Assembly (NCBI RefSeq): GCF_019236475.1
Contig: NZ_JAFAIX010000004.1
Location: 742,312-806,311 of the forward strand
Length of the DNA: 64,000 nucleotides
From: Chitinophaga sp.
Lineage (GTDB): Bacteria; Bacteroidota; Bacteroidia; Chitinophagales; Chitinophagaceae
Reading direction: 5' to 3'
A model generated the notes under the pieces. It saw nothing but the letters and a program-made list of their open reading frames with translations, was not told where the DNA came from and ran no database searches. The position numbers and the translations under genes are program-made. This document shows, one piece after another, positions 8,125 to 16,762 of the stretch (within the stretch, counting starts at the first letter, position 1; each line of letters opens with the position of its first letter).

Positions 8125-8688
8125 TTAAAGAATCTGCTCCTTCTCCGTGACATTCCCCGGTAGGTCGCTGGCCTGTGCCTTTATTTTACTTCCTTTTAGC
8201 GCTTGATTCTCCTTTGTAGCGGTGTACATCCAGTCCATACCGTTGTCGCTCATCACTGCGGCGCCTTGTTCCAATAATGCATTGGCGGCACTGAAGATGG
8301 ACACCTGTACGGCTTTTACTTTAAAATCATCGAAGGCGCGTACCCGGATGCGACTGCCAACAACACCAGTATAAGCGCTTGCGTCCAGTTCTCGAATTTC
8401 AGGTGCACGGAAAGCATCTGCCATCGCCACGTTATAAGCAGTTCGACCATTTTTGGCGACTAGCTGGTAAAGCGCTAACAGATCTGGGTTTGCCATCACC
8501 GACTTTGCATAAACGCTGGCGGTCTGGAACTTTTGCCGTACCAATAATTGGGCATCGGAGAGCGGGCGGTTCGATTTTTTTGGGCGCTTGCATAGGAGTG
8601 ATTGCCCATAACGCTGACGAAAAACTAGCTGTTTTGCGAAGGTGCCATGGGCACCCTGGATAACTACGTTATCAGTGGAGTATGCCAT
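8125..8688 (-). CDS. Conserved Bacteroidota hypothetical protein (GTFAKQLVFRQRYG-type)
   Basis: A 187-residue protein without a signal peptide. The N-terminus contains GTFAKQLVFRQRYGQSLL and KKSNRPLSDAQLLVRQKFQ, a layout I associate with a family of uncharacterised Bacteroidota proteins. A middle helical part (NGRTAYNVAMADAF, APEI) follows, then a C-terminal beta domain (YTGVVGSRIRVRAFDDFKV, GMDWMYTAT, ASDLPGNVTEKE) resembling a small immunoglobulin-like sandwich. No function is known to me. It is monocistronic, with a terminator downstream and a 434-base divergent gap upstream. Confidence 0.7.
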   Translation of the reverse strand: MAYSTDNVVIQGAHGTFAKQLVFRQRYGQSLLCKRPKKSNRPLSDAQLLVRQKFQTASVYAKSVMANPDLLALYQLVAKNGRTAYNVAMADAFRAPEIRELDASAYTGVVGSRIRVRAFDDFKVKAVQVSIFSAANALLEQGAAVMSDNGMDWMYTATKENQALKGSKIKAQASDLPGNVTEKEQIL

Positions 8689-9122
8689 ACTTTAGGCTTT
8701 AAAAAGTGATGGAATTACTGAGACAAAATAGCCGATATCTGCTCTCCTATCTACAGTACGATAACACCCCAAAGTTGACAAATAGCTCCCGTTTAAAATG
8801 TGCAATTATGGAGAAAAAATGCGCAAAAATGGAGATTTTGCTTAGTGGACCTGCAATAGTGAACAAAAGCATCCATATAAGTAGAACACCAAGGGATGCC
8901 TGATAGTATATTACCAAATAGAGTTACCACAAGAATACTATGGTGAATGAACAATGAATGATCCATGATTAAAATCGAGGAGATAGGTTAAAATTGTATT
9001 TGTGGGCCGAGTGATGGGGAGAGGTAAGACTGTTTTATGAAAGTAACGATTTTTGAGCAACAATATGACAATTGATGCAACTTTCTTCTATTTCATCGTC
9101 TTTAATAACAAACTAACCGCAA
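8689..9122. other. Divergent intergenic region
   Basis: A gap of 434 bases between the divergent genes at 8125-8688 and 9123-10253. A 65-codon frame at 8706-8903 has no recognisable features and is probably chance. Promoters for both genes should lie here, but I cannot assign a convincing TAnnTTTG element. Confidence 0.4.
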
Positions 9123-10253
9123 ATGAAAAAGTCATCCCTATTGTTAGCATTTTTAGCATATACATTCGTATGCGTTGCCCAAACGAACCAAGTAAAAATA
9201 GCCACAGACAATAGGTTGAAAACCAACTTAGATTCTCTAGTAGATGCATCCGTGGCTGCATTTATGAATAACAGCGCTAGGGTTGGCCTTTCAATAGGAA
9301 TCATCAAAAATGGGAAGTCATATGTCTATAATTATGGCTCCACTCAAAGAGAGAAATCTGAACTACCAACAAGCAATACCGTTTACGAACTCGCATCCAT
9401 TACCAAAACCTTTGGGGCCACCTTACTTGCCAAAGCCGTACTTGATAAAAAGATTGACCTGAAAGATGATATACGCCATTATCTAAAAGAAGATTACCCT
9501 AATTTAAATTACAATGGTACCCCTATTACTTTACTCCATTTAGCTAATCTCAGCTCCGGATTGCCTAATTGGATGCCAGATAAAGATATTTTTGGAAAAG
9601 CAGAACCAGACGCTATCCCTCATATTTTAGATTCAGTTCACCAAAAATACAGCAGGCAAGATTTTTATCATGATCTGCACGATGTAAAGCTAAAAGTGTC
9701 ACCAGGCACCGTTGCCCGCCACTGTAATACCGCCGCTCAATTGCTCGGGTATATTATGGAAGGCGTTTACAACGACACTTACGATCATCTCTTAAAAAAA
9801 CATTTCACCGATTCGCTGAAAATGAAAAATACTTTCCTGATAAAATCTGGGAAACAGCCTGCCCTCATGGCAAAAGGTTATGATGGAAAGGGGAGATTAA
9901 TGCCGGTTATTAATTGGGAAGATTTACAAGTAGCTGCAAGTATCGCCTCCTCCACTGCAGACATGTTAAAGTACATGGCATTTCAGTTGAATGAAACCAC
10001 CCCCATTGTAAAGTTAAGCCACCAGCCAACTATTGGAAAAATGGAGGATGGTGCCATTGCTCTTAATTGGAAAGTACGAAATACAGGGCGTGGTAACAGG
10101 AGTATCTCTCATACAGGTGGCAGTTTAGGTTTTAGCAGCTATATGGTTTTTTATCCCGATTTGAATACAGGTATTGTCCTGCTTTCCAATGAAGCAGATC
10201 AGGATACCCAAAATGAACTGATCGCGCTTTCAGATAAGATTTTAGGACTTTAA
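9123..10253 (+). CDS. Serine hydrolase, beta-lactamase class C-like, atypical HCN motif
   Basis: A 376-residue exported hydrolase of the class C beta-lactamase/DD-peptidase/esterase family. After a signal peptide ending near CVAQ it has the nucleophile motif SITK (Ser92, Lys95). The C-terminal HTG-containing segment (ISHTGGSLGFSSYMVFYPD) replaces the KTG triad. In the position of the usual Tyr-X-Asn motif, before AAQLLGYIMEGV, the sequence reads His-Cys-Asn (residues 200-202), so the catalytic tyrosine is a histidine. The codon is CAC, one transition from tyrosine. Such proteins act on peptides, esters or amides in the periplasm. This one may have altered or lost activity. Confidence 0.85.
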   Translation: MKKSSLLLAFLAYTFVCVAQTNQVKIATDNRLKTNLDSLVDASVAAFMNNSARVGLSIGIIKNGKSYVYNYGSTQREKSELPTSNTVYELASITKTFGATLLAKAVLDKKIDLKDDIRHYLKEDYPNLNYNGTPITLLHLANLSSGLPNWMPDKDIFGKAEPDAIPHILDSVHQKYSRQDFYHDLHDVKLKVSPGTVARHCNTAAQLLGYIMEGVYNDTYDHLLKKHFTDSLKMKNTFLIKSGKQPALMAKGYDGKGRLMPVINWEDLQVAASIASSTADMLKYMAFQLNETTPIVKLSHQPTIGKMEDGAIALNWKVRNTGRGNRSISHTGGSLGFSSYMVFYPDLNTGIVLLSNEADQDTQNELIALSDKILGL

Positions 10254-10611
10254 AGATAGATGACCATGAAGAGCAGCGTTGAGTTTTAACGCAGCTCTCC
10301 TTTGGTGATAATTTTATTGAGCCTATATTTTTATTGACTATACACTATTGATCGGATTTTGTTAGTTCGGATGCCAAACAAATGATGTTCATGGCAAAAT
10401 GTATAGTATATTACATTTTGCTATCAAACATATCTTAAAATAATAAAATTGATGAGCTATAATTGCCTTGCAATTTTGTATATTTAAGCAGAGAATGAAG
10501 AGCATTACCCCAAAAGCTAAGTCTAACACTATTTTGTAGCTATTAAATGTACCCCAAAAAATGACTGATTCACCTTCAGCACATTTTTGTTTTCACCCTA
10601 AAAAGACAATC
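10254..10611. other. Intergenic region with terminator and promoter
   Basis: The first 50 bases hold the hairpin at 10270-10298. The rest is AT-rich leader for the DUF6345 gene. TTGCAATTTTGTATATTTAAG near 10470-10490 has spaced TTG and TATATTTA elements that roughly fit a Bacteroidota promoter. No gene is seen. Confidence 0.4.
10270..10298 (+). terminator. Hairpin terminator after serine hydrolase
   Basis: AGAGCAGCGTT (10270-10280) pairs with AACGCAGCTCT (10288-10298), with one central A-A mismatch and a 7-base loop. It begins 17 bases after the stop at 10253. The T-tract is weak (CCTTTGG). Confidence 0.55.
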
Positions 10612-11382
10612 ATGAAAAAAATTAAATTGCATCCTCTTGGATGGAAAGCACAGATTGCTGTAATCCTGTGTCTGTTTTGCTTTATGGCTCCTGCCAGGTC
10701 ATCCGACCAGGAAATTGGCGGGTATGTAGATCGTGCGGAAGATCGCTTTGTGCGCAATGTCTGGAACTTCATCAAAAATTTCCAGGGTTGGCAAAATATC
10801 GGAATGCACCGCTATAAAGAAGTACAGTATTTCTGGGCGGAACCGTTTGAATTTAAATCCAACTACAGAAGCTTTGTAGACAAAATGGATCTGGCCTACG
10901 TGGCCGCACATGGCAATTCTTATTATGTTCAGACCAATAAGAGTACGGGCACGGGTGTGGATCTCCGGTCATGCCCTGGATATGGTAATGTGGCCACTGG
11001 CGGCGACCTTGATTTCCTGGTCATAGAATCCTGCTCTACTGTTGCATCTGCACCTGAAGCGCCCGCCGGTGGCGACTGGTGGACACCATGGACCTCTATA
11101 TTTCAGGGATTGCACCAATTAGTTGGTTTCCGTACCCTCAGTTACTCCGACAATGGTATTCCCAACCGTTACGCCAACCTGCTCAAAGCCAATGGTGGCG
11201 TATGGCAGTCATGGTTCAAAGCGGTAGATGGAGAACGTACTTTTTCGGGAGGTTCCTATTCCACTTACCCTGGATTTGCTAGTGCTATTGTTTATACTAC
11301 CACAGAAAACGACCGTCTGGGTAAATATGCTGCAGATCCTGCTGGAGGCGCTACCAATATGAAAACATGGTGGCAGTATTGA
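10612..11382 (+). CDS. DUF6345 secreted protein with caspase-like His/Cys pattern
   Basis: About 256 residues from the ATG at 10612. An upstream in-frame ATG at 10561 would place 17 residues before the signal peptide and is less likely. The signal sequence (AVILCLFCFMAPARSS) is followed by a domain matching DUF6345. Two strand-end motifs stand out: DLAYVAAHGNSYY (His100) and LDFLVIESCSTV (Cys141). Strand-HG and strand-SC pairs of this spacing are typical of clan CD cysteine peptidases (caspase, gingipain, CHAT), so a peptidase-like fold is plausible, but this is inference. The gene precedes a lipoprotein gene by 45 bases, so the two are probably an operon. Export to the periplasm or surface is expected. 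Confidence 0.75.
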   Translation: MKKIKLHPLGWKAQIAVILCLFCFMAPARSSDQEIGGYVDRAEDRFVRNVWNFIKNFQGWQNIGMHRYKEVQYFWAEPFEFKSNYRSFVDKMDLAYVAAHGNSYYVQTNKSTGTGVDLRSCPGYGNVATGGDLDFLVIESCSTVASAPEAPAGGDWWTPWTSIFQGLHQLVGFRTLSYSDNGIPNRYANLLKANGGVWQSWFKAVDGERTFSGGSYSTYPGFASAIVYTTTENDRLGKYAADPAGGATNMKTWWQY

Positions 11383-11427
11383 TTCCCGATTCAGATAAAC
11401 TAATCCACTATTTTTTGATCTACAAAA

Positions 11428-12426
11428 ATGTCTGTTATGCAAGTACGATATATTAGCTGCCTCATTATACTAGGTCTGATCAGCATTTCCGCCTGTAAAT
11501 GTAACCGGCAGAAATCGCCAACCGGAGAAGCGGGGGCCGTTTACATCTACGAATTTGAAAAGAGTGCTCCGCTTTCTGCCGATAACACCAAAAAGTTGAT
11601 CACAGAGTTTTTGGGAAATCAGCAGACCAATGATCTGTATGTCTCCAAAGACGACAATGTTGCTTACTTCGTTTCTCCAACAGATGTAAATACTACATTG
11701 GAAGAGGATCTCAATAATGGAAACATCTCCTTCAGTAAACTCACACAGGCGTACCTCGGCGACCTGAAGCCGCAACTGCCTAGCGGCCAGGATGCCGCGC
11801 ACATTGGTGAAAAATTCCTGAAGCAAAATGGCCTTTTCCCCAAGAATCCTGGTGAGCTGAGATTGGTACACACAGGAGGTCTCCGTGCCCAAACAGCCAA
11901 GGGGCCTATCATCGATAAATTGGTCACCTTAACTTACGCCCGCGAAATAGACAGCATGCAGGTAATAGGCGCCGGATCTAAAATTGTTGTCAATATAGGT
12001 GATAAAGGAGAGGTGGTTGGACTGATACGCCGCTGGCGGGAGCTGAATAAAGGCAATAGGAAAGCAATTAAGCCGGAAGAAATGATTTCCCAGGAAGAAG
12101 CTACAGCAATGGCAAAGCGACAGATAGCACAAGAATTCGGGGAAAAAACAGCATATGATTTTAAAGAAATACGGAAATCATATTACGATAATAACGGTAA
12201 CATCCTACAACCGGTATACGTATTTGAAACAGTAATAAAAATGCGTAGCCAGGACAACAATCAAGTACCGCCTACTTCATACCTCTGCGTAATCCCAATG
12301 CTGAAACAGTCTCCGGAACCATTGAACCTGACACAAACAGATCCTCGTGCAAAAGAATTAATCAAAAATATTGATCGCCCAGGTATAGATAGTAGTGATA
12401 GAAAAAATCTAACTAATATAGATTAG
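11428..12426 (+). CDS. Lipoprotein, probable partner of DUF6345 protein
   Basis: A 332-residue protein with a type II signal peptide (ISCLIILGLISISACKC), so it is probably membrane-anchored through the lipobox cysteine. The mature part has repeated alpha/beta stretches such as DAAHIGEKFLKQNGLFP and ISQEEATAMAKRQIAQEFG, with strands LVTLTYAREID and KIVVNIGDKGEVVGLIRRW. These resemble PepSY-like inhibitor or propeptide modules, judged by eye. In some bacteria DUF6345 and such modules may occur in one polypeptide; here they are separate genes. A role as an inhibitor or chaperone of the upstream DUF6345 protein is a reasonable hypothesis. A strong hairpin terminator follows. Confidence 0.65.
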   Translation: MSVMQVRYISCLIILGLISISACKCNRQKSPTGEAGAVYIYEFEKSAPLSADNTKKLITEFLGNQQTNDLYVSKDDNVAYFVSPTDVNTTLEEDLNNGNISFSKLTQAYLGDLKPQLPSGQDAAHIGEKFLKQNGLFPKNPGELRLVHTGGLRAQTAKGPIIDKLVTLTYAREIDSMQVIGAGSKIVVNIGDKGEVVGLIRRWRELNKGNRKAIKPEEMISQEEATAMAKRQIAQEFGEKTAYDFKEIRKSYYDNNGNILQPVYVFETVIKMRSQDNNQVPPTSYLCVIPMLKQSPEPLNLTQTDPRAKELIKNIDRPGIDSSDRKNLTNID

Positions 12427-12514
12427 GTACACATCACCATCAACAGACGTGATAAGTGGAAGTTGGCAATAACTGGTTCGAATGAACTAGTATCGGATGT
12501 CAAAACATAAAAAT

Positions 12515-12547
12515 AATAGCCGTTAATCAACCTGGTTAACGGCTATT
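12515..12547. terminator. Strong bidirectional intrinsic terminator
   Basis: AATAGCCGTTAA (12515-12526) pairs perfectly with TTAACGGCTATT (12536-12547). The loop is 9 bases, with a T-run on the + side and an A-run before it for the minus strand. It sits between convergent genes. Confidence 0.85.
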
Positions 12548-12560
12548 TTTTATTACCTGA

Positions 12561-13682
12561 TTACTTAGTATTCATGCCGCTGATCAGCGAAATAAGTGCA
12601 GTCGCACTAACAGGAACTGGGTTAAAAGTTACTGTCGTATAATTATTGCCTGGGGCAGGAGCCGTGATGGTAACTGTTTTCTGATCAGCATAGAATTGAC
12701 CACCAATAGAAGAGATGGCCAAGAAAGTGCCGCTTTGTCCTATAGGAATGGAGTTCTGATAGCTCAGGAATCCTTGATAACCTGGAGGAGGAGTGAAGAT
12801 GGTATTATAGAACTTAATGATGCTGTTGACGCCCGTAGGTTTGAAATACAGCATAGTGGGTTCTTCACCGCTATAGCTAGTACTGGTAGCTGGATTGTAA
12901 TTTGAATTGAAGTAGGCCAGTACGGTGGTTTTAGGGTTAGGAAGATTCATCAACCTATCACAGTTGACCCATTTGATCAGGCTATCCAGTCTGAAATTCA
13001 GGGTACCATTTGTACCGTCAAAGAGGGCATAGGCAGAAGCTGGATTGGTAACCTGTTGCCAGTCGATGCCTTTGTTTGCGCTAATGGTTGTAGTCAAAGT
13101 GATAAGTTGGTTGATGTAATTATAACCACTGGTGTTGACAGTGATAGAGGTATCACCATTCCACATCGGAATGCGCTGGTCAACTGGTTTGGCAGGAACC
13201 TGCACTTTGATGGCACTATCTTTCTGTAATTGTAGCGGAGTTGTTCCCTGTGATGCGGAAACGAAAAATTCGCCGTAGGATTCTAGTGGCGCCCCTGTGT
13301 TGGTGGCCGTTTGTCTGTCTGCGAATATCATACCTGCAGCATCATAAACTTCCTTTACAGATACGGTGATAGGGCCAGTAGCAGGGGTACCATCTGGCAA
13401 TACTAATGAGTTACTACTAATAGTATATGTTCTGCCGCTTTTAGTGGTAAAAGTAGCGTTCTCCTGGAGATTTACTGTGTATGTTTCAAATGCAGGACCA
13501 TTCGCTCTCAGGAAAGTATGGAGCTTTAATCCGTCTGGATCAGGCGCTGCTGGCGCTGCCGCACTGGTAGCGAGGTTTGCTTTTGAAGTATTGGAAAGAT
13601 CATCTTTCATTTGCTTGGTACATGCACCAAATAACAGCAGTACGGCCGCACCGCCTGCAAAAAAGCAAGAATTAATGTTCAT
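12561..13682 (-). CDS. Uncharacterised lipoprotein
   Basis: A 373-residue lipoprotein with signal AAVLLLFGACTKQ. A short Ala/Ser-rich linker is followed by beta-rich sequence: FTTKSGRTYTISSNSLVLP, PATGPITVSVKEVYDAAGMI and SYGEFFVSASQG. The GPITVSVKEVYD segment and the following YGEF block resemble carboxypeptidase-regulatory or Ig-like beta modules found in Bacteroidota lipoproteins. No catalytic residues can be named. It is likely surface- or periplasm-facing. It is transcribed alone, ends at the shared terminator at 12515-12547, and has about 300 AT-rich bases upstream. Confidence 0.65.
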   Translation of the reverse strand: MNINSCFFAGGAAVLLLFGACTKQMKDDLSNTSKANLATSAAAPAAPDPDGLKLHTFLRANGPAFETYTVNLQENATFTTKSGRTYTISSNSLVLPDGTPATGPITVSVKEVYDAAGMIFADRQTATNTGAPLESYGEFFVSASQGTTPLQLQKDSAIKVQVPAKPVDQRIPMWNGDTSITVNTSGYNYINQLITLTTTISANKGIDWQQVTNPASAYALFDGTNGTLNFRLDSLIKWVNCDRLMNLPNPKTTVLAYFNSNYNPATSTSYSGEEPTMLYFKPTGVNSIIKFYNTIFTPPPGYQGFLSYQNSIPIGQSGTFLAISSIGGQFYADQKTVTITAPAPGNNYTTVTFNPVPVSATALISLISGMNTK

Positions 13683-13981
13683 AGTTTTTGCTTGAGGGAA
13701 TTTAATAATAGGGTTTTAAGTGATCAGGGCTTTACTAAATATTTACAGGTTGAGCCGTAAAATTAATATGCATAACTGCTATGAAAATTCAGATCAATAA
13801 ATATTTAAAATTGTATGAAGATGTTATGAAAGCCAATTTCCCCTAGGGCACTATAAAAATAGGAAGGATCGACGATTAGGTTTCACAACCTTTTTTTTAT
13901 ATTTTTCCAAAATGTACATATGTATATACATAATAAAATACCAAAGCCTAATAGAATATTCACATTTACCTTTTGAAAATT

Positions 13982-15280
13982 ATGTTTAAGAAATCATTAC
14001 TAATTGCCACACTTTTACTGACCACGTTCACCAGCTTTGCCCAGAAAGGCTATACGCCGTCAGCCGGAAATCTTGACTATAGGAAACAATTCCAGGATAA
14101 TAAATTCGGCGTATTTATTCACTGGGGTATTTACAGTATGATGGCAGACGGGGAATGGGTAATGAATTTCAAAAAGATAAATTATGGAGAGTACAGTAAA
14201 ATGGCAGGTGGTTTCTATCCTTCCAAATTCAACGCCAAGGAGTGGGTATCCAACATAAAAGCTTCGGGCGCTAAATATATTTGCATTACATCGCGTCATC
14301 ATGATGGCTTTTCGATGTTTGCCACCAAACAATCGCCCTATAACATTATAGATGCAACAGCTTTCAAACGAGATGTGCTGAAAGAACTGGCCGATGAATG
14401 CCATGCCCAAGGGATCAAACTACACTTTTATTATTCCCTGCTCGATTGGGGCAGACCCGATTACAACCCGGATGAGCCGTTTGTGGTGAAAAACGAAGAA
14501 AGCAAAAAAGCAAAATGGGAAACCTATCATCAGTTTATGTTAGGCCAGCTCAGAGAGCTACTGACCAACTACGGCGAAATAGGCGCTATTTGGTTTGATG
14601 GTAAATGGGATAAGCCCAAGGATTTTAACTGGAATTTTGATGAGATTTACTCGTTGATCCATTCCTTGCAACCTGCCTGCCTGGTTCTTAACAACCATCA
14701 TTTAGCGCCACTGGAAGGGGAAGATGCACAGGCATTTGAACGGGATCTACCAGGACAAAATACCGCCGGATTTTCAGCAGACAAAACAATCAGCCAATTG
14801 CCGCTCGAAACCTGTGAAACCATGAATAATTCCTGGGGATATAATATAACAGACCTGAAATACAAATCTGAAAAGGAGTTGATCCAGTATCTGATAAAAG
14901 CAGCGGGCAATAATGCCAACCTGTTGCTCAATGTAGGCCCACGACCAGATGGTACGATTCCAGATATCGCTATACAACGCTACAAGGCCATGGGCGAATG
15001 GCTGAAACAATATGGTGAAACTATTTACGGTACTCGCGGCGGCCTCGTGTCACAACACAAATGGGGCGTAACTACCCAAAAAGATAACCGCCTGTTTGTA
15101 CATATCCTTGATCTCCAAGATAAAGCACTTTTTCTGCCGCTAACAGATAAAAAAATTAAATCGGCAAAAGTGTTTATTGATAAGCGACCCGTTAGATTTT
15201 CTCAATCCAAAGACGGTGTGTTGCTAATGCTGGATAAAACACCTGATGAAACAGATTATGTAGTGGAGTTAGGATTTTAG
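13982..15280 (+). CDS. Alpha-L-fucosidase, GH29
   Basis: 432 residues from the ATG at 13982; a TTG three codons upstream is not needed. The signal peptide is MFKKSLLIATLLLTTFTSFA. The GH29 barrel is clear. Motifs are KFGVFIHWGIYSMM, ICITSRHHDGFSMF and GIKLHFYYSLLDW. GAIWFDGKWD carries the family's catalytic nucleophile Asp in WFDG. NLLLNVGPRPDGTI closes the barrel, with a small C-terminal beta domain after it. It should remove terminal alpha-L-fucose from glycans in the periplasm or outside the cell. A second GH29 protein lies at 27778-29082. The gene is monocistronic and ends at a perfect 15-bp hairpin. Confidence 0.93.
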   Translation: MFKKSLLIATLLLTTFTSFAQKGYTPSAGNLDYRKQFQDNKFGVFIHWGIYSMMADGEWVMNFKKINYGEYSKMAGGFYPSKFNAKEWVSNIKASGAKYICITSRHHDGFSMFATKQSPYNIIDATAFKRDVLKELADECHAQGIKLHFYYSLLDWGRPDYNPDEPFVVKNEESKKAKWETYHQFMLGQLRELLTNYGEIGAIWFDGKWDKPKDFNWNFDEIYSLIHSLQPACLVLNNHHLAPLEGEDAQAFERDLPGQNTAGFSADKTISQLPLETCETMNNSWGYNITDLKYKSEKELIQYLIKAAGNNANLLLNVGPRPDGTIPDIAIQRYKAMGEWLKQYGETIYGTRGGLVSQHKWGVTTQKDNRLFVHILDLQDKALFLPLTDKKIKSAKVFIDKRPVRFSQSKDGVLLMLDKTPDETDYVVELGF

Positions 15281-15376
15281 AATAGTGTTGGTTGCTGATC
15301 AAAAAGTATCGATGCACAAATTAAAGCTGGTCGGAGTATGCAATAGATAACAGTGCTGCATATTCCAGTCACAAAC

Positions 15377-15415
15377 AAAAGAACCTTGCAGACTTATGTC
15401 CTGCAAGGTTCTTTT
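15377..15415. terminator. Strong bidirectional intrinsic terminator
   Basis: AAAAGAACCTTGCAG (15377-15391) pairs perfectly with CTGCAAGGTTCTTTT (15401-15415) around a 9-base loop. It lies between the convergent fucosidase and DUF885-type genes. Confidence 0.88.
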
Positions 15416-15434
15416 ATTATGCTTCTTCCTTATT

Positions 15435-16748
15435 TTATTTCCCCGCTGCTCCTTTAATCAAATCATCGGGAGTGATCTGGTTACTGAGCAAATAATTAAA
15501 TGCATCCCATCTTTTATTGGGTTGGCCTGCTGTTTTGGCGTTGATATAATTTTTAATCAGATCCTGGCCATAGTTGTAATTGATTACATAACTCCGATTT
15601 TTACGGATAAACTGCAACCCTTTGGCAGCTCCCTCCCTATTCAGCAGCGTATAGTTCAACAACCACTGCTCAGCCGTGGAGTCGGACATATTGCCGTTTA
15701 GCAAGCCTCTGGCAATTTCATTGCGTGCGTAATTGAGACGGCCCTTGATTTCCAACGCTCTGAAATAGGTGGTAATGCCCGTAGTATCGAGGCCGGCCAG
15801 TGGTAAAAGTACTGTTTTGGTATAGGTAGTTTTCTCGTCTCCTGGAAACGCTATTTCAATGCCATAGTTAGCGCTTCCTTCTGCAATCAGCGACTGTGGA
15901 CTGAAAAGAGGATATAGAGAGATTTCTACCCATCCTTTGTCATGATACAGATTTTTTTCGAGCAACATATTATACACATGATGCCCAGGATACCCTTCGT
16001 GGCAGCCCAGATCTATTGCCTTTTCGATAAAAATCTGCAAATCGGCACTGATTTGAATAAGGCTTTTATAGTGCCCCTTATACCAGTTATATCCCATCCA
16101 AGGCTTACCGCTAACGTATTCCAGCGTGAAGTCTTCCGTAGAGGGGAGCGCATAATGCTGTAAGGTACGTTTGCGGGCTTCCGCAATAGCTGTTTTAAAA
16201 ACAGTATCCAGTTTTTCCTTTGGGATAATGAAGTGATTAGCCAGTTGCTGGAAACGCTCTGCTACCGGACCTTTGCCAGGGAGCAAACTGTCGAGTTCCG
16301 CTATCAGCGAGCGAAAATGTTCTTCTGGATATACGGGCGCCACTGCTCCAAACAATTCTTTGGATTCTTCATCAAACGGTTTGTACTCCCCAGAGAATAT
16401 CTTGATACGCCGACTGAAAGCCGTGAGTTGGTGCGTGATCCAGTTGGCACGAATGCGGATGGTATCATTATCTGTTGTGGTAGCTACGGCTTGTAATGCT
16501 TTTTTCAGTGCATCCACTTCTACCAGGAAGCTGTCTTTCGGAAATGCAGCTTGTTTGGATACTGGTTTCAGGGAATCAGGACCGTAGTAGGCATCCACAA
16601 AATCGGTATCGTATTGCCCAATATTCAAGCCAAGACGAACATACTTTTCTGCGAGCAAGTCCAGTTGCGCATTACCAGTGTTCTTCGTTTTGCCGGCATT
16701 GCAGGCAAACAATAATAAAAGTGGCAGTAGCCACAAGGTGTTTTTCAT
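15435..16748 (-). CDS. DUF885-type metallopeptidase lipoprotein
   Basis: A 437-residue lipoprotein with lipobox LLLLFACNAG. It is mainly helical. The central motif LGCHEGYPGHHVYNMLLE contains HEGYPGHH, the variant zinc-binding helix characteristic of DUF885 proteins (HE.xPGHH), and SLIAEGSANYGIEIAF supplies a downstream glutamate in the position of a third ligand. DUF885 proteins are predicted zinc peptidases, and some hydrolyse small peptides. The length is shorter than the usual 550-600 residues of secreted DUF885 members. It shares its strand with the Xaa-Pro aminopeptidase immediately upstream (14 bases apart), so peptide degradation is a coherent operon theme. Confidence 0.8.
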   Translation of the reverse strand: MKNTLWLLPLLLLFACNAGKTKNTGNAQLDLLAEKYVRLGLNIGQYDTDFVDAYYGPDSLKPVSKQAAFPKDSFLVEVDALKKALQAVATTTDNDTIRIRANWITHQLTAFSRRIKIFSGEYKPFDEESKELFGAVAPVYPEEHFRSLIAELDSLLPGKGPVAERFQQLANHFIIPKEKLDTVFKTAIAEARKRTLQHYALPSTEDFTLEYVSGKPWMGYNWYKGHYKSLIQISADLQIFIEKAIDLGCHEGYPGHHVYNMLLEKNLYHDKGWVEISLYPLFSPQSLIAEGSANYGIEIAFPGDEKTTYTKTVLLPLAGLDTTGITTYFRALEIKGRLNYARNEIARGLLNGNMSDSTAEQWLLNYTLLNREGAAKGLQFIRKNRSYVINYNYGQDLIKNYINAKTAGQPNKRWDAFNYLLSNQITPDDLIKGAAGK

Positions 16749-16762
16749 GTATAAGCAGACAT

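Noticed and set aside
8706..8903. 65-codon + strand frame in the divergent gap
   Set aside because: No conserved pattern, and it starts 18 bases from a divergent gene start; probably promoter sequence.
13973..13981. TTG start giving a fucosidase three residues longer
   Set aside because: The ATG at 13982 gives a standard signal peptide, and TTG starts are rare.
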